A stretch of DNA of 64,000 bases from Lucinisca nassula. Lineage: Eukaryota; Mollusca; Bivalvia; Lucinida; Lucinidae. Shown here piece after piece: positions 39,369 to 48,798 of this stretch (positions are counted from its first letter, which is position 1; the number at the start of each line of letters is the position of its first letter). The stretch lies in assembly GCA_963580285.1 (NCBI GenBank), contig OY757016.1:44097124-44161123 (forward strand), in the 5' to 3' direction. The notes under the pieces are model-generated. The model worked only from the letters and a program-made list of their open reading frames with translations. It did not search any database and was not told where the DNA came from. A program made the position numbers and the translations under genes.

Positions 39369-39594
39369 TAGCACTGGAAGGTGCCAGTCACAACAATTGT
39401 CATCTGCTTTGTTGTCTGCTGGTTACTTTAAAGGTCATTGTTGCAAACAGTGTGGACCCAGATCAGACTGCTCATCTAGGAGCAGTCTGATCAGGGTCCA
39501 CTGTTTGTAAGCAAAAATATGTTTGAACAGTTTGCAAGCAGATGCAGCAGACCACATAAACAGACAACATTTTTAGAAGCAGTTCAAGTGTTAA
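39369..39594 (+). mobile_element. TTAA-3 MITE, abutting TTAA-2
   Basis: The left end is decayed; GTGCCAGTCACAACAATTGT, hairpin with GACTGCTCATCTAGGAGCAGTC (39467-39488), and a right end running into TTAA at 39591-39594, which is also the first TTAA of the next element. Confidence 0.75.
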
Positions 39595-39900
39595 CCCATT
39601 TGGTACCGGAAACCCCTAAAGGAGTACCCTGGTCAACAGTGCAGGCCCAGATCAGACACCGCAGAACGCGGCATCTGATCAGGGCCTCCACTGTTTGCAA
39701 AAAGTTAAGCAACACAACCTGTCACCCCTAGATTGTGAAATGAACTTCTGCAATATACAGTCGAACTTCAATGGCTCGAACACCTTTGGGACCTCGAAAA
39801 TCTGTTCGAGACGGGGGTAGTTCGAGCCACTGAGGATACTGTCAGGAGGCATAAAGAGATACTTTTTGACATCTTTTCGGTGTTCTATAATGAATATGTA

Positions 39901-39963
39901 TGCTGTGTGTACCCATTAGAATTGCCTCATCGAGGCGATTCTAATGAGTACATACAGCATACA
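39901..39963. mobile_element. PAL-1 hairpin inside the pogo-like MITE
   Basis: GCTGTGTGTACCCATTAGAA TTGCCTCATCGAGGCGATTC with a matching right arm, giving 63 bases of near-perfect pairing. The TTAGAATTGCC/GGCGATTCTAA change is compensated apart from one G-T type pair. Confidence 0.65.
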
Positions 39964-40199
39964 TTTGCAAGATAAAAGACTAAAATCTCCTTAAATATAA
40001 CCCACCATTTCTTATGTAGAGGATTTCGCTAGGGGCTCAAGCATGGGTTCGACACATCCATGGTAAACTGAACTGAACTTTATTATCTCAAAACTCAGGC
40101 CACGCAGAGGTGGCGTAAGAGCATATACAAACAGACAGATGTCAACAAGAATATTTACAAGCTATACATAACATAGTATATACATATGAAGCATTCAAC

Positions 40200-40310
40200 G
40201 GCCCCGCCCATAGGGGCTTGAAGAAATATATGGGCTGCATGATGCTTCCACGCAGAGCTGAATCCGGCCCGCACACTAGTACTGGTAAACCGCTTAGAGG
40301 ATCTAAGCCA
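40200..40310 (+). mobile_element. SINE-1 5' half inside the pogo-like MITE
   Basis: GGCCCCGCCCATAGGGGCTT through GCTTAGAGGATCTAAGCC, lacking the 3' half and tail. Same subfamily as 15557-15864. Loss of the 3' end is not expected of a normal retroposition, so a later deletion or template switch is implied. Confidence 0.75.
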
Positions 40311-40641
40311 TTAGTGTTCGAGTGATCGAAGTTCTACTGTACCTACAAGGAGGAAGATTCCATTTGGTACAAAAAGTGTTAAACATAGTGTACCTGTATC
40401 TTACCTGACAAGATAGGTACCATTTAGATTTTATCTCTTTTATTTCTTTTATAAAACAATTAGATGACCCTTTGAAATGTGGGTCTTCCAGTGCAGTGTC
40501 CATTGAACTCAGGGGCATTTCTGAGGGGCCACACACAAATACTGGGCAGTTTTATTGGTATTTTATGGCCAAATAATACCATTTCACAGATAACTGGAGA
40601 GCTTTAACTGGAAACCTTAATTGGCCAAAGACATTTTTGGT

Positions 40642-41125
40642 TAACCCATTTTGTTCTGAAAGGAATATAGCAAGAGCCATTGGTGTGCCAGGTTGACTTA
40701 CTTTAAAAATTTATTTTAGGAAATGACTGAACTGTTTTACAAATATTGAAGGCCTTGATCGGATTCCCATTCTGCAGCATCTGATCAGGGCCTGTGCTGT
40801 TTATTTGTACCCCATTGGGGGTGGCTTGGAGAAATAGATGGGCTGCATGATGCTTCCAGGCAGAGCTGAAATTAGACCGCACACGAGTACTGGTAAACCG
40901 CTTAGAGGATCTAAGCCTGCCCAGGCAAAGCGGTGCGAGTTGGACCGTCCATGCTTATAAACCCTGTTGGTTTCATAGGGCGACAGGGCTTGAGATGTCA
41001 TTTCATCTCAGTGTCGGGTAAAAGTCCCACAAAATTGGAAGCAACGTCTCCAAAATGACCTATACAGTGTTGAAGGGGACGTTAAACCTCAAATCAAACA
41101 AACAAAAACCCTATTTGGGGTTTCC
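40642..41125 (-). mobile_element. TTAA-2 MITE interrupted by SINE-1
   Basis: TTAACCCATTTTGTTCTGAA at the left, hairpin with GATTCCCATTCTGCAGCATC, then SINE-1 at 40807-41107, then ACCCTATTTGGGGTTTCC as the remaining end (terminal GGGTTAA not found). Confidence 0.65.
40807..41107 (+). mobile_element. SINE-1, full-length
   Basis: Head CCATTGGGGGTGGCTTGGAG is altered; body and tail (GAAGGGGACGTTAAACCTCA AATCAAACAAACAAAAA) intact. Inserted in a TTAA-2 copy. Confidence 0.8.
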
Positions 41126-41349
41126 AATAGGAAATAGGATAAGATAGACAAAGAAAGGAAATCCAGGAAAGGATAAATGGGGATGATAAATTGAAAAAAT
41201 AAAATAAAAAGGGAAAAGTTAGCCAGTCCCCAGTCAACTTTTTGATTTTCTACGCATTATGTCCAACATATGTCTGTCCCGCATTATCATGTTCAAGCAA
41301 ATAACAAGTTCATGTTATAAACTTCCCTGTAAATCGATCAAGTCGGATT

Positions 41350-41573
41350 ACCCCATTGTATGATAGTGGACTCTTCAATTGTTATATGTTGAACAAGTCC
41401 ATTTGTCATAAAAGGGGTGGCAGGCCTGTTTGTTTTTTTGTTTGATTTTTGACAGAAAATTCTGTTAGCAAATAGTGCAGGCCCTGATCAGACGCTGTGT
41501 TGTGCGTTGTCTGATTTGGGCCTGCACTGTTTACCAAGGTACCCATTTAGGGGTTTCCAGCATTAATAAGGGT
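41350..41573 (-). mobile_element. TTAA-2b MITE
   Basis: ACCCCATTGTATGATAGTGG ACTCTTCAATTG; GACAGAAAATTCTGTTAGCA; hairpin with GACGCTGTGTTGTGCGTTGTC; end GGGTTTCCAGCATTAATAAG GG. Uninterrupted, it serves as reference for the split copy at 7546-8080. Confidence 0.7.
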
Positions 41574-41749
41574 ATGCATTTGCTTCCCTAATTTTGCTGA
41601 GAACCATAGAGCGGTTGAAGCCTCTTATGGCCACTCGTCTCATATACCAGGGCTTGTGGATCTTCAGACTTTCAGATGGGTCTTTAAACCGAGGTCCCAT
41701 CTCCATATGACCTTAGTTGATGGTGGGACAAAAACATAAACACACACGT

Positions 41750-41822
41750 CATAGATTATGTGTACTCATTACAACTGCCTCATTGAGGCAGTAGTTCTAA
41801 CAAGCACCCACAATCTATGTTT
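41750..41822. mobile_element. PAL-1 hairpin
   Basis: CATAGATTATGTGTACTCAT TACAACTGCCTCATTGAGGC AGTAGTTCTAACAAGCACCC ACAATCTATG, with a 3-base insertion on one side. Confidence 0.65.
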
Positions 41823-42018
41823 AAAGCAGAAAAAGAATTATATCACAAATTTTATCAGAAAAAAATATTTTAAGTGAGATAAAGATACCATAAATAAATA
41901 AACAAACAAACAAACAAATACATATATAAAGCAATAAATTATTAATAACAAGTTGTCATATGTCATAACTTGACTGGTATCATAAACAACATTTGGTCAT
42001 TCTGGGTCAGGTTTTCTT

Positions 42019-42254
42019 AACCCCTTTTGAGCCAAATGGAATCTGCCATACCATATATATCAGGAGCTCAGTTTGAAATTTAGGGGTGTGACAGGCAGGT
42101 TGCGTTGTTTTTAGTAATTTAGACAGAAAAATGGCTAAACTTCATGCAAACAGTGAAGGCCCTGATCAAGACGCCGCATTTTGCGGCGTCTGATCTGGGC
42201 CTGCACTGTTTTCGGGTAACCCATTTTACAGGGTTTCCCTGTCTGAAATGGGTT
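42019..42254 (-). mobile_element. TTAA-2 MITE
   Basis: TAACCCCTTTTGAGCCAAAT GGAATC at the left; hairpin with GACGCCGCATTTTGCGGCGTC; CTGTCTGAAATGGGTTTT at the right, where the terminal TTAA is mutated. Confidence 0.75.
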
Positions 42255-42547
42255 TTCTCTTCATTATCTTCCGGTAATCAAACCCTGGTTCCAGTCTATG
42301 GTTTGTCCCACTCGATAGCAAACACTTTTGTCCCAAGTTACGATATTGTCTATCACTTTTGACGGTTGATCTTTCTGATTATTATTGACATATTCTTATG
42401 TATTTGTTTTGTTGTTTTTCTTTTGTCATAAGCTTCTAAATCCTATTGTATTTTCTGCGTTGTTTCTGTACTTTTGGGGGTACATTTTTTATTGATTGTC
42501 CCAAAGTTACTAAATGAATCTTGAGTTACTTTGCTAATGTCTGTGTG

Positions 42548-42628
42548 TTAGAAGCCTCTGTGGTGTAGTGGTAACGCTACTCACCTTGTAAACCAGGGAT
42601 CGCAGGTTTGATCCCGGGCTTCTCCAGA
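42548..42628 (+). repeat. tRNA-like retroposon head
   Basis: GTGGTGTAGTGGTAACGCTA (A box) and GCAGGTTTGATCCCGGGC (B box GGTTTGATCCC at 42605-42615) at tRNA spacing, followed by TCTCCAGACTTTCAGATGAG TCTTTAACCC, which also occurs at 41658-41698 without the head (TCTTCAGACTTTCAGATGGG), and by GGTGGGACGTAAAACTCAAA CACTCACTCACT. That last part is again a (G)ACGT(T)AAAC-type SINE tail. So this is probably a seventh SINE family, about 42548-42712. Confidence 0.6.
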
Positions 42629-42740
42629 CTTTCAGATGAGTCTTTAACCCGAGGTCCCGTCTCCGTATGACCTTGGCTGTTGGTGGGACGTAAAACTCAA
42701 ACACTCACTCACTAATGTCCGTGTGACTGTCATTAACCAC

Positions 42741-43136
42741 ACAATAGCATTTTGCACATGACCTTCACTGATTGCAAACATATTGTAACCCATAAAATGC
42801 CAATCACAACAATTGTCTTCTGCTTTGCTATCTGCCGGTTGCCTTAAAAGTAATTTTTTGCAAACAGTGTGGACCCAAATCATTACAATAGCATTTTGCA
42901 CATGACCTTCACTGATTGCAAACATATTTTAACCCATAAAATGCCAATCACCACAATTGGTGTCTGCTTAATTGTCGTCTGCTGGTTACCTTAAAAGTAA
43001 TTTTTTGCAAACACTGTGGACCAAGATCTTGCCTGTATGCAAAAATATTTTTAAAAAGTTTGCAAAAAAAATCAGCAGACAACATGAGCAGACAACATTT
43101 TCAGATGTAGTTTTTCTCCGTGTTTTAAGGGTTAAA
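42741..43136 (+). mobile_element. TTAA-3 MITE with a 144-bp duplication across its left end
   Basis: ACAATAGCATTTTGCACATG ACC...CCCATAAAATGCCAATCAC (parts) starts at 42741 and again at 42885. The first copy stops after the left hairpin arm (GTGTGGACCCAAATCATT); the second runs to CGTGTTTTAAGGG TTAA at 43136. The apical stem is missing in both. Confidence 0.75.
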
Positions 43137-43191
43137 CAATGTCAAAAAAAAAAAATTCACATAAATATATGAAACCCAAATTGAAAATGAC

Positions 43192-43462
43192 GTCTGTTTG
43201 TTTGAAGGTTTTACATCCCTGTCAACACTATATAGGTCATTTTGAAGATGTTGCTTCCAATTTAAACTGGGGGACGGTTACCCGACATTCAGATGAAATG
43301 ACATCTCAAGCCCTACCATCCAAAGAAATGGCTAAGGTATGAGGAACAGTCCTTTTAGTGGCACCACTTGTCCTGGGCAGGTTTACACCTTCAAAACTGT
43401 TTACCAGTACCTGTTTCAGCTCTGGGCGGAAGCACCTGATGCAGCCCAATCTATGTCTCAAA
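43192..43462 (-). mobile_element. SINE-1
   Basis: Tail TTTGTTTGAAGGTTTTACAT; body with a short insertion (TTTAAACTGGGGGACGG); head partly lost (CAATCTATGTCTCAA). Confidence 0.75.
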
Positions 43463-43482
43463 TTCTAAATATAGTGAGGTTT

Positions 43483-43868
43483 CACACTTTTTGTACCAAA
43501 TGGAATCTTCAATGAAGTCCATTTCAAAATTTAGGGGGTGCCAGGTTGCGTTATCTTAACCCTTGTCCTGCTGAATATTTAAATATGTCACACCCACAAC
43601 TGATTATCAGCCAATCAGATTACTTGATGCAAATTATTGCAACAAATTCATAAACTGGATGGCAAACAATGAAGATCCTGATCAGATGGCTTCTTCAGAA
43701 ACCATCTGATCTGGATCTACATTGTTTCAAAGATAAGGCATATCCGGGCTCAGCAGGACAAGGGTTAAAAATTTGTTTGGAAGATAGCTGAACTTCCTGA
43801 ACAGATGCCCCTTTTTGTGGCATCTGATCTCTTGCCAGTATCCGGTTTTGGGAGGATTAAAATGGGTT
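43483..43868 (-). mobile_element. TTAA-2 MITE interrupted by TTAA-1
   Basis: Left TTTTTGTACCAAATGGAATC ... GGTTGCGTTATC; resumes AATTTGTTTGGAAGATAGCT GAAC and ends TTTGGGAGGATTAAAATGGG TT. The apical region is reduced (GATGCCCCTTTTTGTGGCATC). Confidence 0.75.
43556..43770 (+). mobile_element. TTAA-1 MITE nested in TTAA-2
   Basis: CTTAACCCTTGTCCTGCTGA ... CAGCAGGACAAGGGTTAAAA. Removing the element and one TTAA leaves GTTATCTTAAAAATTTGTTTGG (in parts), close to the TTAA-2 consensus GTTTTCTTCAAAATTTATTTGG. This directly supports TTAA as target. Confidence 0.85.
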
Positions 43869-43887
43869 CTTGTTGATTTTCCAATAT

Positions 43888-44085
43888 TTAGTCCTTAAAA
43901 TGAAAATCACAACAGTTGTCATCTTCTTTGTCGTCTGCCAAGTTTTTGCAAACAGTGTGGACCCAGATCAAAGTCTGATCTGGGTCCACACTGTTTGCCT
44001 ATATGAAAAAAAATTTATGAAGTTTGCAAGAAGAACCAGCAGACGACATTTTCCGATGTAGTTTTACTCAGCGTCTTAAGGGTTA
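43888..44085 (+). mobile_element. TTAA-3 MITE
   Basis: TCCTTAAAATGAAAATCACA ACAG left; hairpin lacking an apical stem (GATCAAAGTCTGATC); right CTCAGCGTCTTAAGGGTTA. Confidence 0.7.
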
Positions 44086-44496
44086 TGATATAGGATTCTT
44101 AAATAATGCTGTTAAGGATCCGCCTGGTTTCATTTGGGTATACACATGTTCAGAAATAATGCAGAATGATCAGACTGGTTTCTGCATTGGATATAGACTT
44201 GCCCAAGTCCCTACATTTACATTTTTTATTTTTAAATGAAAACCCCTTTAAACAAAAAATATGTAAAAGTCTCTTTAGTCTTCATCTGTGAATGTTAATT
44301 TCACAATTTTCATAAAAGACGGTATTGCTATTTCATTTACAATTTGTATTTATTTTTTATTTTTGTAAAAACAATTATTTTTACAATGGACACCTAATTA
44401 ACAGACTTGGGCAAGTCTACATTGGATACTTCACCTTGAGATAGTTACAATCAGATATAAGCTTAGTTGAGTTACTTCCCTTATGCTGCCAGCAAA
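44086..44496. other. Unassigned stretch
   Basis: Holds GACTTGCCCAAGTC (44207-44220) and a related GACTTGGGCAAGTC (44404-44417), a short inverted pair about 200 apart. Otherwise nothing seen. Confidence 0.4.
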
Positions 44497-44817
44497 AATT
44501 TTGTTTGAATTGAGACTGAAAATCCCTGACAACACTATTGAGGCCATTCTCTATGTTTTGAGCAGACATATGAACTGTCAGAATTTTTTATCTGAAAATT
44601 TTAATTGTTTGGTGGGGCTTTTACCAGACATTGAGAGGAAATGGCATCTCACGCCCTGCTGCCCAATGAAACCAAAAGATATATATATGCATTGGATGGT
44701 TTGAATCACACAACTTTGACAAGCCAGGCTTCACCAGAACTCATGTGCGGTCAAGTTTCAGCTCTGCATGGAAGCACCAAGCAGCCCAGTTTATTTCTCC
44801 AACCCCTGATGGGGACC
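44497..44817 (-). mobile_element. SINE-1, diverged, with insertion
   Basis: Tail TTTTGTTTGAATTGAGACTG; about 50 foreign bases near 44550-44605; head CCCCTGATGGGGACC. Confidence 0.7.
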
Positions 44818-44828
44818 TTGTATTAGAC

Positions 44829-45041
44829 ATAACCCTTATCTTGCTGTTCACGACAACCCCTATCTTTGAAAACAGTGTAGATCCAGATCAGATGGCTTCT
44901 GAAGAAGCCATCTGATCAGGATCTACACTGTTTGGCATTCAGTTTATGAATTTGTAGCAATAAATTACATCAAGTAATTTAATTGGTTGATAATCGGTAG
45001 TGGGTGTGGCATATATAAATATTCAGCAGGACAAGGGTTAA
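44829..45041 (-). mobile_element. TTAA-1 MITE
   Basis: ATAACCCTTATCTTGCTGTT left, AGCAGGACAAGGGTTAA right. Perfect apical palindrome GGCTTCTGAAGAAGCC. Confidence 0.85.
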
Positions 45042-45139
45042 CTATGAATTCAAATCCATGGAGATTTTCATAATCATTTGCAGCAAAGGCTGAGAGTTTT
45101 TAACCAGTGTTTCTGTTGTTGTTGTTGCTGTACAGCTCT

Positions 45140-45240
45140 CTGATCAGGGTCTGCACTGTTTGCTAACAGGATTTTCTGTCAAAAATGGAATCAACATGAA
45201 AAATAGGCCTCACACCCCTTTTTGTCCAACAACATGATGG
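45140..45240 (+). mobile_element. TTAA-2b fragment
   Basis: Right hairpin arm CTGATCAGGGTCTGCACTGT then TTGCTAACAGGATTTTCTGT CAAAAATGG and CACACCCCTTTTTGTCCAAC. Confidence 0.55.
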
Positions 45241-45356
45241 TAGTGGGGAAAAGACCTACCCCCTATAAAACATGACTATATAAATTGGTGTTTACCTGAA
45301 TTTATTTCACAGTCTGGTCTGATAGGACAGTGAAAGGAAAACAACCAACAAAAATG

Positions 45357-45569
45357 TTAACCCTTGTCCTGCTAATCCCGGATATGCCTTATCTTTGAAA
45401 CAATGTAGATCCAGATCAGATGGCTTCTGACGAAGCCATCTGATCAGGATCTACATTGTTTGCCATTCAGATTGTAAATTTGTTGCAATAATTTGCATCA
45501 AGTAATCTGATTGGCTGATAATCGGTAGTGGGTGTGGCATATATGAATATTCAGCAGGACAAGGGTTAA
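45357..45569 (-). mobile_element. TTAA-1 MITE, complete
   Basis: TTAA at 45357-45360 and 45566-45569. Apical GGCTTCTGACGAAGCC. Same subfamily as 36218-36430 and 43556-43770. Confidence 0.85.
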
Positions 45570-46004
45570 ACAGTTCCCAGCTCAGTAAATGTTGAGGAAT
45601 TCATAACTGACCTTTCAGCCAGTGTCAGACAATTTTTACATACATAAGTTTTTCACACAAAAATAATTTACTTGTGCTCTGTCCAGTGCAACATGTATGC
45701 CAAATTTCATAACTGTCTGCGCCAATGATTGCAACATGAATATTCTATACTGTAAACCAGTCAATGTTTATCATGATTGGACTGACAACCAGTCTGATCT
45801 CAGGCTCCATCGTATGGTAGGTTTTATCCTGCAAAGGATATAATAATGTAATTATTTGACCACATTGTGTTTAACATATCAGTTTACAAATCATCTCTAT
45901 TTTCATCTAATACAGCCCAGAGGAATGTTGTATGTTTTGTCTGCAAATTTCACTTGTCATATATATGGTATGACTGTAAATATCCTCAAAATTGGGCATT
46001 CACT

Positions 46005-46140
46005 TTAACCCTTCTTCTGCTGTTCACTTTGCAATCTGATCAGGATCTACACTGTTTGACACTCTGTGAAGTTGTAAAAATAAATTATATCAAGAAATCT
46101 GATTGGTTCGAATTCAAAAATGGGTGTGGCTAAATTAATT
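46005..46140 (-). mobile_element. TTAA-1 MITE with deleted left hairpin arm
   Basis: TTAACCCTTCTTCTGCTGTT CACTTTG then directly CAATCTGATCAGGATCTACA CTG. One arm and the apex are gone; the right end is decayed. Confidence 0.7.
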
Positions 46141-46245
46141 ATGCAAACTTGATATTTTGGGTTGATTGTTTGCTAGTTGGCCCAGTGTTAACAATACCTC
46201 CGGGTCCAATTTCAAATCTAACAACATTCTTAGTTAACAATATTG

Positions 46246-46458
46246 TTAACCCTTCTCTTGCTGAATATTCATTTAAGCCACACCCATTTCTGTCTATCAA
46301 CCAATCAAATTACTTGATGTAATTTATTCCTACAAATTCATAAATTAAATGTCAAACAGTGTAGATCCTGATCAGATGGCTTCTTCAGAAGCCATCTGAT
46401 CTGGGTCTACACTGTTTCCAAAGATAGGGGTTGTTGTAAACAGCATGATAAGAGTTAA
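46246..46458 (+). mobile_element. TTAA-1 MITE, complete
   Basis: TTAA at 46246-46249 and 46455-46458, CCACACCC and CCAATCAAATTACTTGATGT conserved. Confidence 0.85.
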
Positions 46459-46483
46459 AACCTTGATCATTAAATATCACACC

Positions 46484-46815
46484 GGCCCCGATAGCTCAGT
46501 TGGTAGAGTGTCCGCTCCGGGGAACGGGAGGTCTGGGGTTCGACCCCGGGCCGCGACATACCAAAGTCGTTAAAAATGGTACTAGCTGCTCCTCATTTGG
46601 CACTCAGATTTACGGGGTAAAGCTAGGACTGGTCGATCCAGTGTCAGGATAATGTGACTGGGTGTGGTATCATGTAATGTGTCTGGGACATGATACTTCA
46701 GTGAGGCAGCACTATAAATGTGAGCATTGAGCTCCCTGTCGCAACCAGACACCGTCGTGATATGGCTGAAAAATTGTTGAAAGCGACGTTAAACCCGAAT
46801 TCACACACACACACG
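46484..46815 (+). mobile_element. SINE-4, full-length
   Basis: tRNA-like head: GGCCCCGATAGCTCAGTTGG TAGAG (A box TAGCTCAGTTGG) and GGGGTTCGACCCC (B box, 46537-46549). The body runs TACCAAAGTCGTTAAAAATG to GTCGCAACCAGACACCGTCG, tail GAAAGCGACGTTAAACCCGA ATTC(AC)n. A 12-base direct repeat TTAA(A/G)TATCACA at 46470-46481 and 46816-46827 is the likely target duplication. Confidence 0.85.
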
Positions 46816-46829
46816 TTAAGTATCACATA

Positions 46830-47300
46830 TCCACAAATATTTTGCTGAAAAAATAAAGCTATTCACTTTTTTCAGCAAAAATAAAATTTTAGATATTTTC
46901 CTTGGTAGAATTGACAAGTAACGAGCTCGTTAAGCTAACTATGCTTTGAACAACTGGGCCCTGGATTCCACTACTTTTGTCCATGTGCTTGTCACTGACC
47001 AACAAAGTTAAACTGTTTGCAAATCCAAAATTTTGTGTACTGTTTAATAAACAGACTGCAAGCCAAAAAAATGATCCTCAAGTTCTGGAAAGTGTATTTC
47101 AATATTGGATTGGTTCGGAATCCAAGTTCAAGACCATTTCCAGCATACACTGAAAGACAGCCATCCAAATTCTTGAAAGTTTACGTTAGTTTTAAACTTA
47201 AAAGTTTGTTTCGACCACTAGCCAGCCTGCTAAGCTAATGATGCTTTGAATACTTGGTGTTTAATGTTTACTTGGTCCCACAGACTTACTCCATAGTGGC
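46830..47300. other. Unassigned stretch
   Basis: A near-repeat of GCTAACTATGCTTTGAACAACTGG and GCTAATGATGCTTTGAATACTTGG (parts; 46934 and 47232) suggests a diverged 300-base duplication. No coding evidence. Confidence 0.4.
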
Positions 47301-47528
47301 ACAACTAGTACCAGAAACCCAACAGCGGGTGCCCTGGCAAACAGTGCAGGCCCAGATCAGACGTCGCAGAATGCGGCATCTGATCAGGGCCTCCACTCTT
47401 TGCTAAAAGTTCACGCAGTCATTTTCCAAATCAATTTTGAAGAAAACACAATCTGACACCCCTAAATTTTGAAATGGACTCCTGCTATATATAAGGAGGA
47501 AGATTCCATTTGGTACAAAAAGGGTTAA
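47301..47528 (+). mobile_element. TTAA-2 MITE
   Basis: Left TAGTACCAGAAACC (TTAACCC lost), hairpin with GACGTCGCAGAATGCGGCATC, right TTTGGTACAAAAAGGGTTAA. Confidence 0.8.
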
Positions 47529-47777
47529 GACAGTCTTGGATTATTGCATCTCCAATAAGTGTTAATAATACTGTAATAATATTGAATAAACTAAAGCCAG
47601 CGTTATTTTTATGGAATGGACGAAAGTTATGATAATCTATAATCTTTGATACATAAGATCAGAGATATGGTTAATCCCTGGAATTAATCTTTATCCCTTT
47701 TGGTTATTATACAATATTGTTCAGTAATAGAGAAAATATTTACTCTCTATCAGCTTTTCTTGTTGATTTATTAGGTT
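47529..47777. other. Spacer between two inverted TTAA-2 copies
   Basis: AT-rich, no feature of its own. The flanking elements are in opposite orientation. Confidence 0.4.
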
Positions 47778-48010
47778 TTAACCCTTTTTGTACCAAATGG
47801 AATCTTCCTCCTTTTACATGTATATAGCAGGAGTCAATTTCAAAATTTAGGAGTGTCATGTGTTTTCTTCAAAATTTGTTTTGAAAATGGCTTAACTTTT
47901 TACAAATAGTGTAGGCCCTAATCAGACGCCGCATTCTGCGGCGTCTGATCTGGGCCTGCACTGTTTGCCAGGGTACCAGTTTTGGGGCTTTCTGGTACAA
48001 AATGGGTTAA
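47778..48010 (-). mobile_element. TTAA-2 MITE, complete
   Basis: TTAA at 47778-47781 and 48007-48010; CCCTTTTTGTACC and GGTACAAAATGGG; perfect apex GACGCCGCATTCTGCGGCGTC. Confidence 0.85.
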
Positions 48011-48100
48011 CACCCCACCACCAACCAGGGTCATAATAAACTAAGCCAGAGCAGAACATAACTGACCACTTCATGTATAAACTTGCCCAGAAAAAGAGTG

Positions 48101-48335
48101 GTTTGATTTGATTTAATGTTTAACAGCCTAGTCAACACCATTATGGTCATGGTAAACTTTATATTATATAGTCATTGTTTAACCAATACAGTGAATGTTC
48201 TTTCTCCAGAAACTGACGACAGCCCTTCTTGAATCAGCAGAAGTGTCCAGAGAGGCTGACTGTAGAAAATATTTCTTTGATCAATTTTGACAAAAGAATG
48301 TTGCCGGACCAAGGATCAAACCTGTCCCTCCTAGC
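48101..48335 (-). mobile_element. SINE-2
   Basis: Minus strand: head B-box remnant GGTTTGATCCTTGG, ACATTCTTTTGTC, TTCAAGAAGGGCTGTCGTCA, and tail GTGTTGACTAGGCTGTTAAA CATTAAATCAAATC. In this copy the SINE-2 tail ends in the same TCAAATCAAAC string as SINE-1. Confidence 0.7.
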
Positions 48336-48436
48336 TAGTCTCCAGTTTAATATACATCATATCTGACTTCATATGCCCTTACTCTGTTGTTTTCCCTGAT
48401 GAGCAAGCACAATGTTGGATTTATGTTTTCCAAATT

Positions 48437-48453
48437 CACATGCACTTGGCAAG
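48437..48453. repeat. Target-site duplication, left
   Basis: CACATGCACTTGGCAAG, identical to 48756-48772. Confidence 0.85.
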
Positions 48454-48755
48454 TGTCCGCTCCGGCGAACGGGAGGTCACGGTTTCGATCCCGGGCCGCG
48501 ACATACCAAAGTCGTTAAAAATGGTACTAGCTGCTCCTCGCTTGGCACTCAGATTTACGGGGTAGAGCTAGGTAGGACTGGTCGACCCAGTGTCAGGATA
48601 ATGTGACTGGTGTGGTATTATGTAATGTATCTGGGACATAATACTTCAGTGAGGCAGCACTATAAAAGTGAGCATTGAGCTCCCTGTCGCAACCAGACAC
48701 CGTCGTGATATGACTGAAAAATTGTTGAAAGCGACGTTAAACCCGAATTCACACA
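48454..48755 (+). mobile_element. SINE-4, 5'-truncated, flanked by a 17-bp duplication
   Basis: Starts TGTCCGCTCCGGCGAACGGG, lacking the first 26 bases (A box) of the full copy at 46484. B box GGTTTCGATCCC; end GCGACGTTAAACCCGAATTC ACACA. The exact 17-base direct repeat on both sides proves insertion by target-primed reverse transcription. Confidence 0.9.
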
Positions 48756-48772
48756 CACATGCACTTGGCAAG
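48756..48772. repeat. Target-site duplication, right
   Basis: CACATGCACTTGGCAAG, identical to 48437-48453. Confidence 0.85.
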
Positions 48773-48798
48773 CTAAAAGTGGGGAAATCATCAGTAAA

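Larger units (their letters stand above)
39758..40339. mobile_element. Pogo/Tigger-like MITE, TA-flanked
   Basis: Ends CAGTCGAACTTCAATGGCTC GAACAC and complement CAGTAGAACTTCGATCACTC GAACAC; TA at 39756-39757 and 40340-40341. CAGT(A)GAAC ends with TA duplication are typical of pogo/Tigger-like elements in Tc1/mariner. A second GTTCGAG/CTCGAAC inverted pair lies inside. It hosts a PAL-1 hairpin and a SINE-1 piece. Confidence 0.75.
39591..40382 (+). mobile_element. TTAA-2 MITE interrupted by a TA element
   Basis: Left TTAACCCATTTGGTACCGGA; hairpin with GACACCGCAGAACGCGGCATC; interrupted after ...TTCTGCAATA (39757); resumes at 40340 (TACCTACAAGGAGGAAGATT) and ends GTGTTAA at 40382. Confidence 0.85.

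Noticed and set aside
46484..46556. Functional tRNA gene at the head of SINE-4
   Set aside because: It is the promoter-bearing head of a SINE, with a body, tail and target duplication following. The anticodon arm is not tRNA-like.
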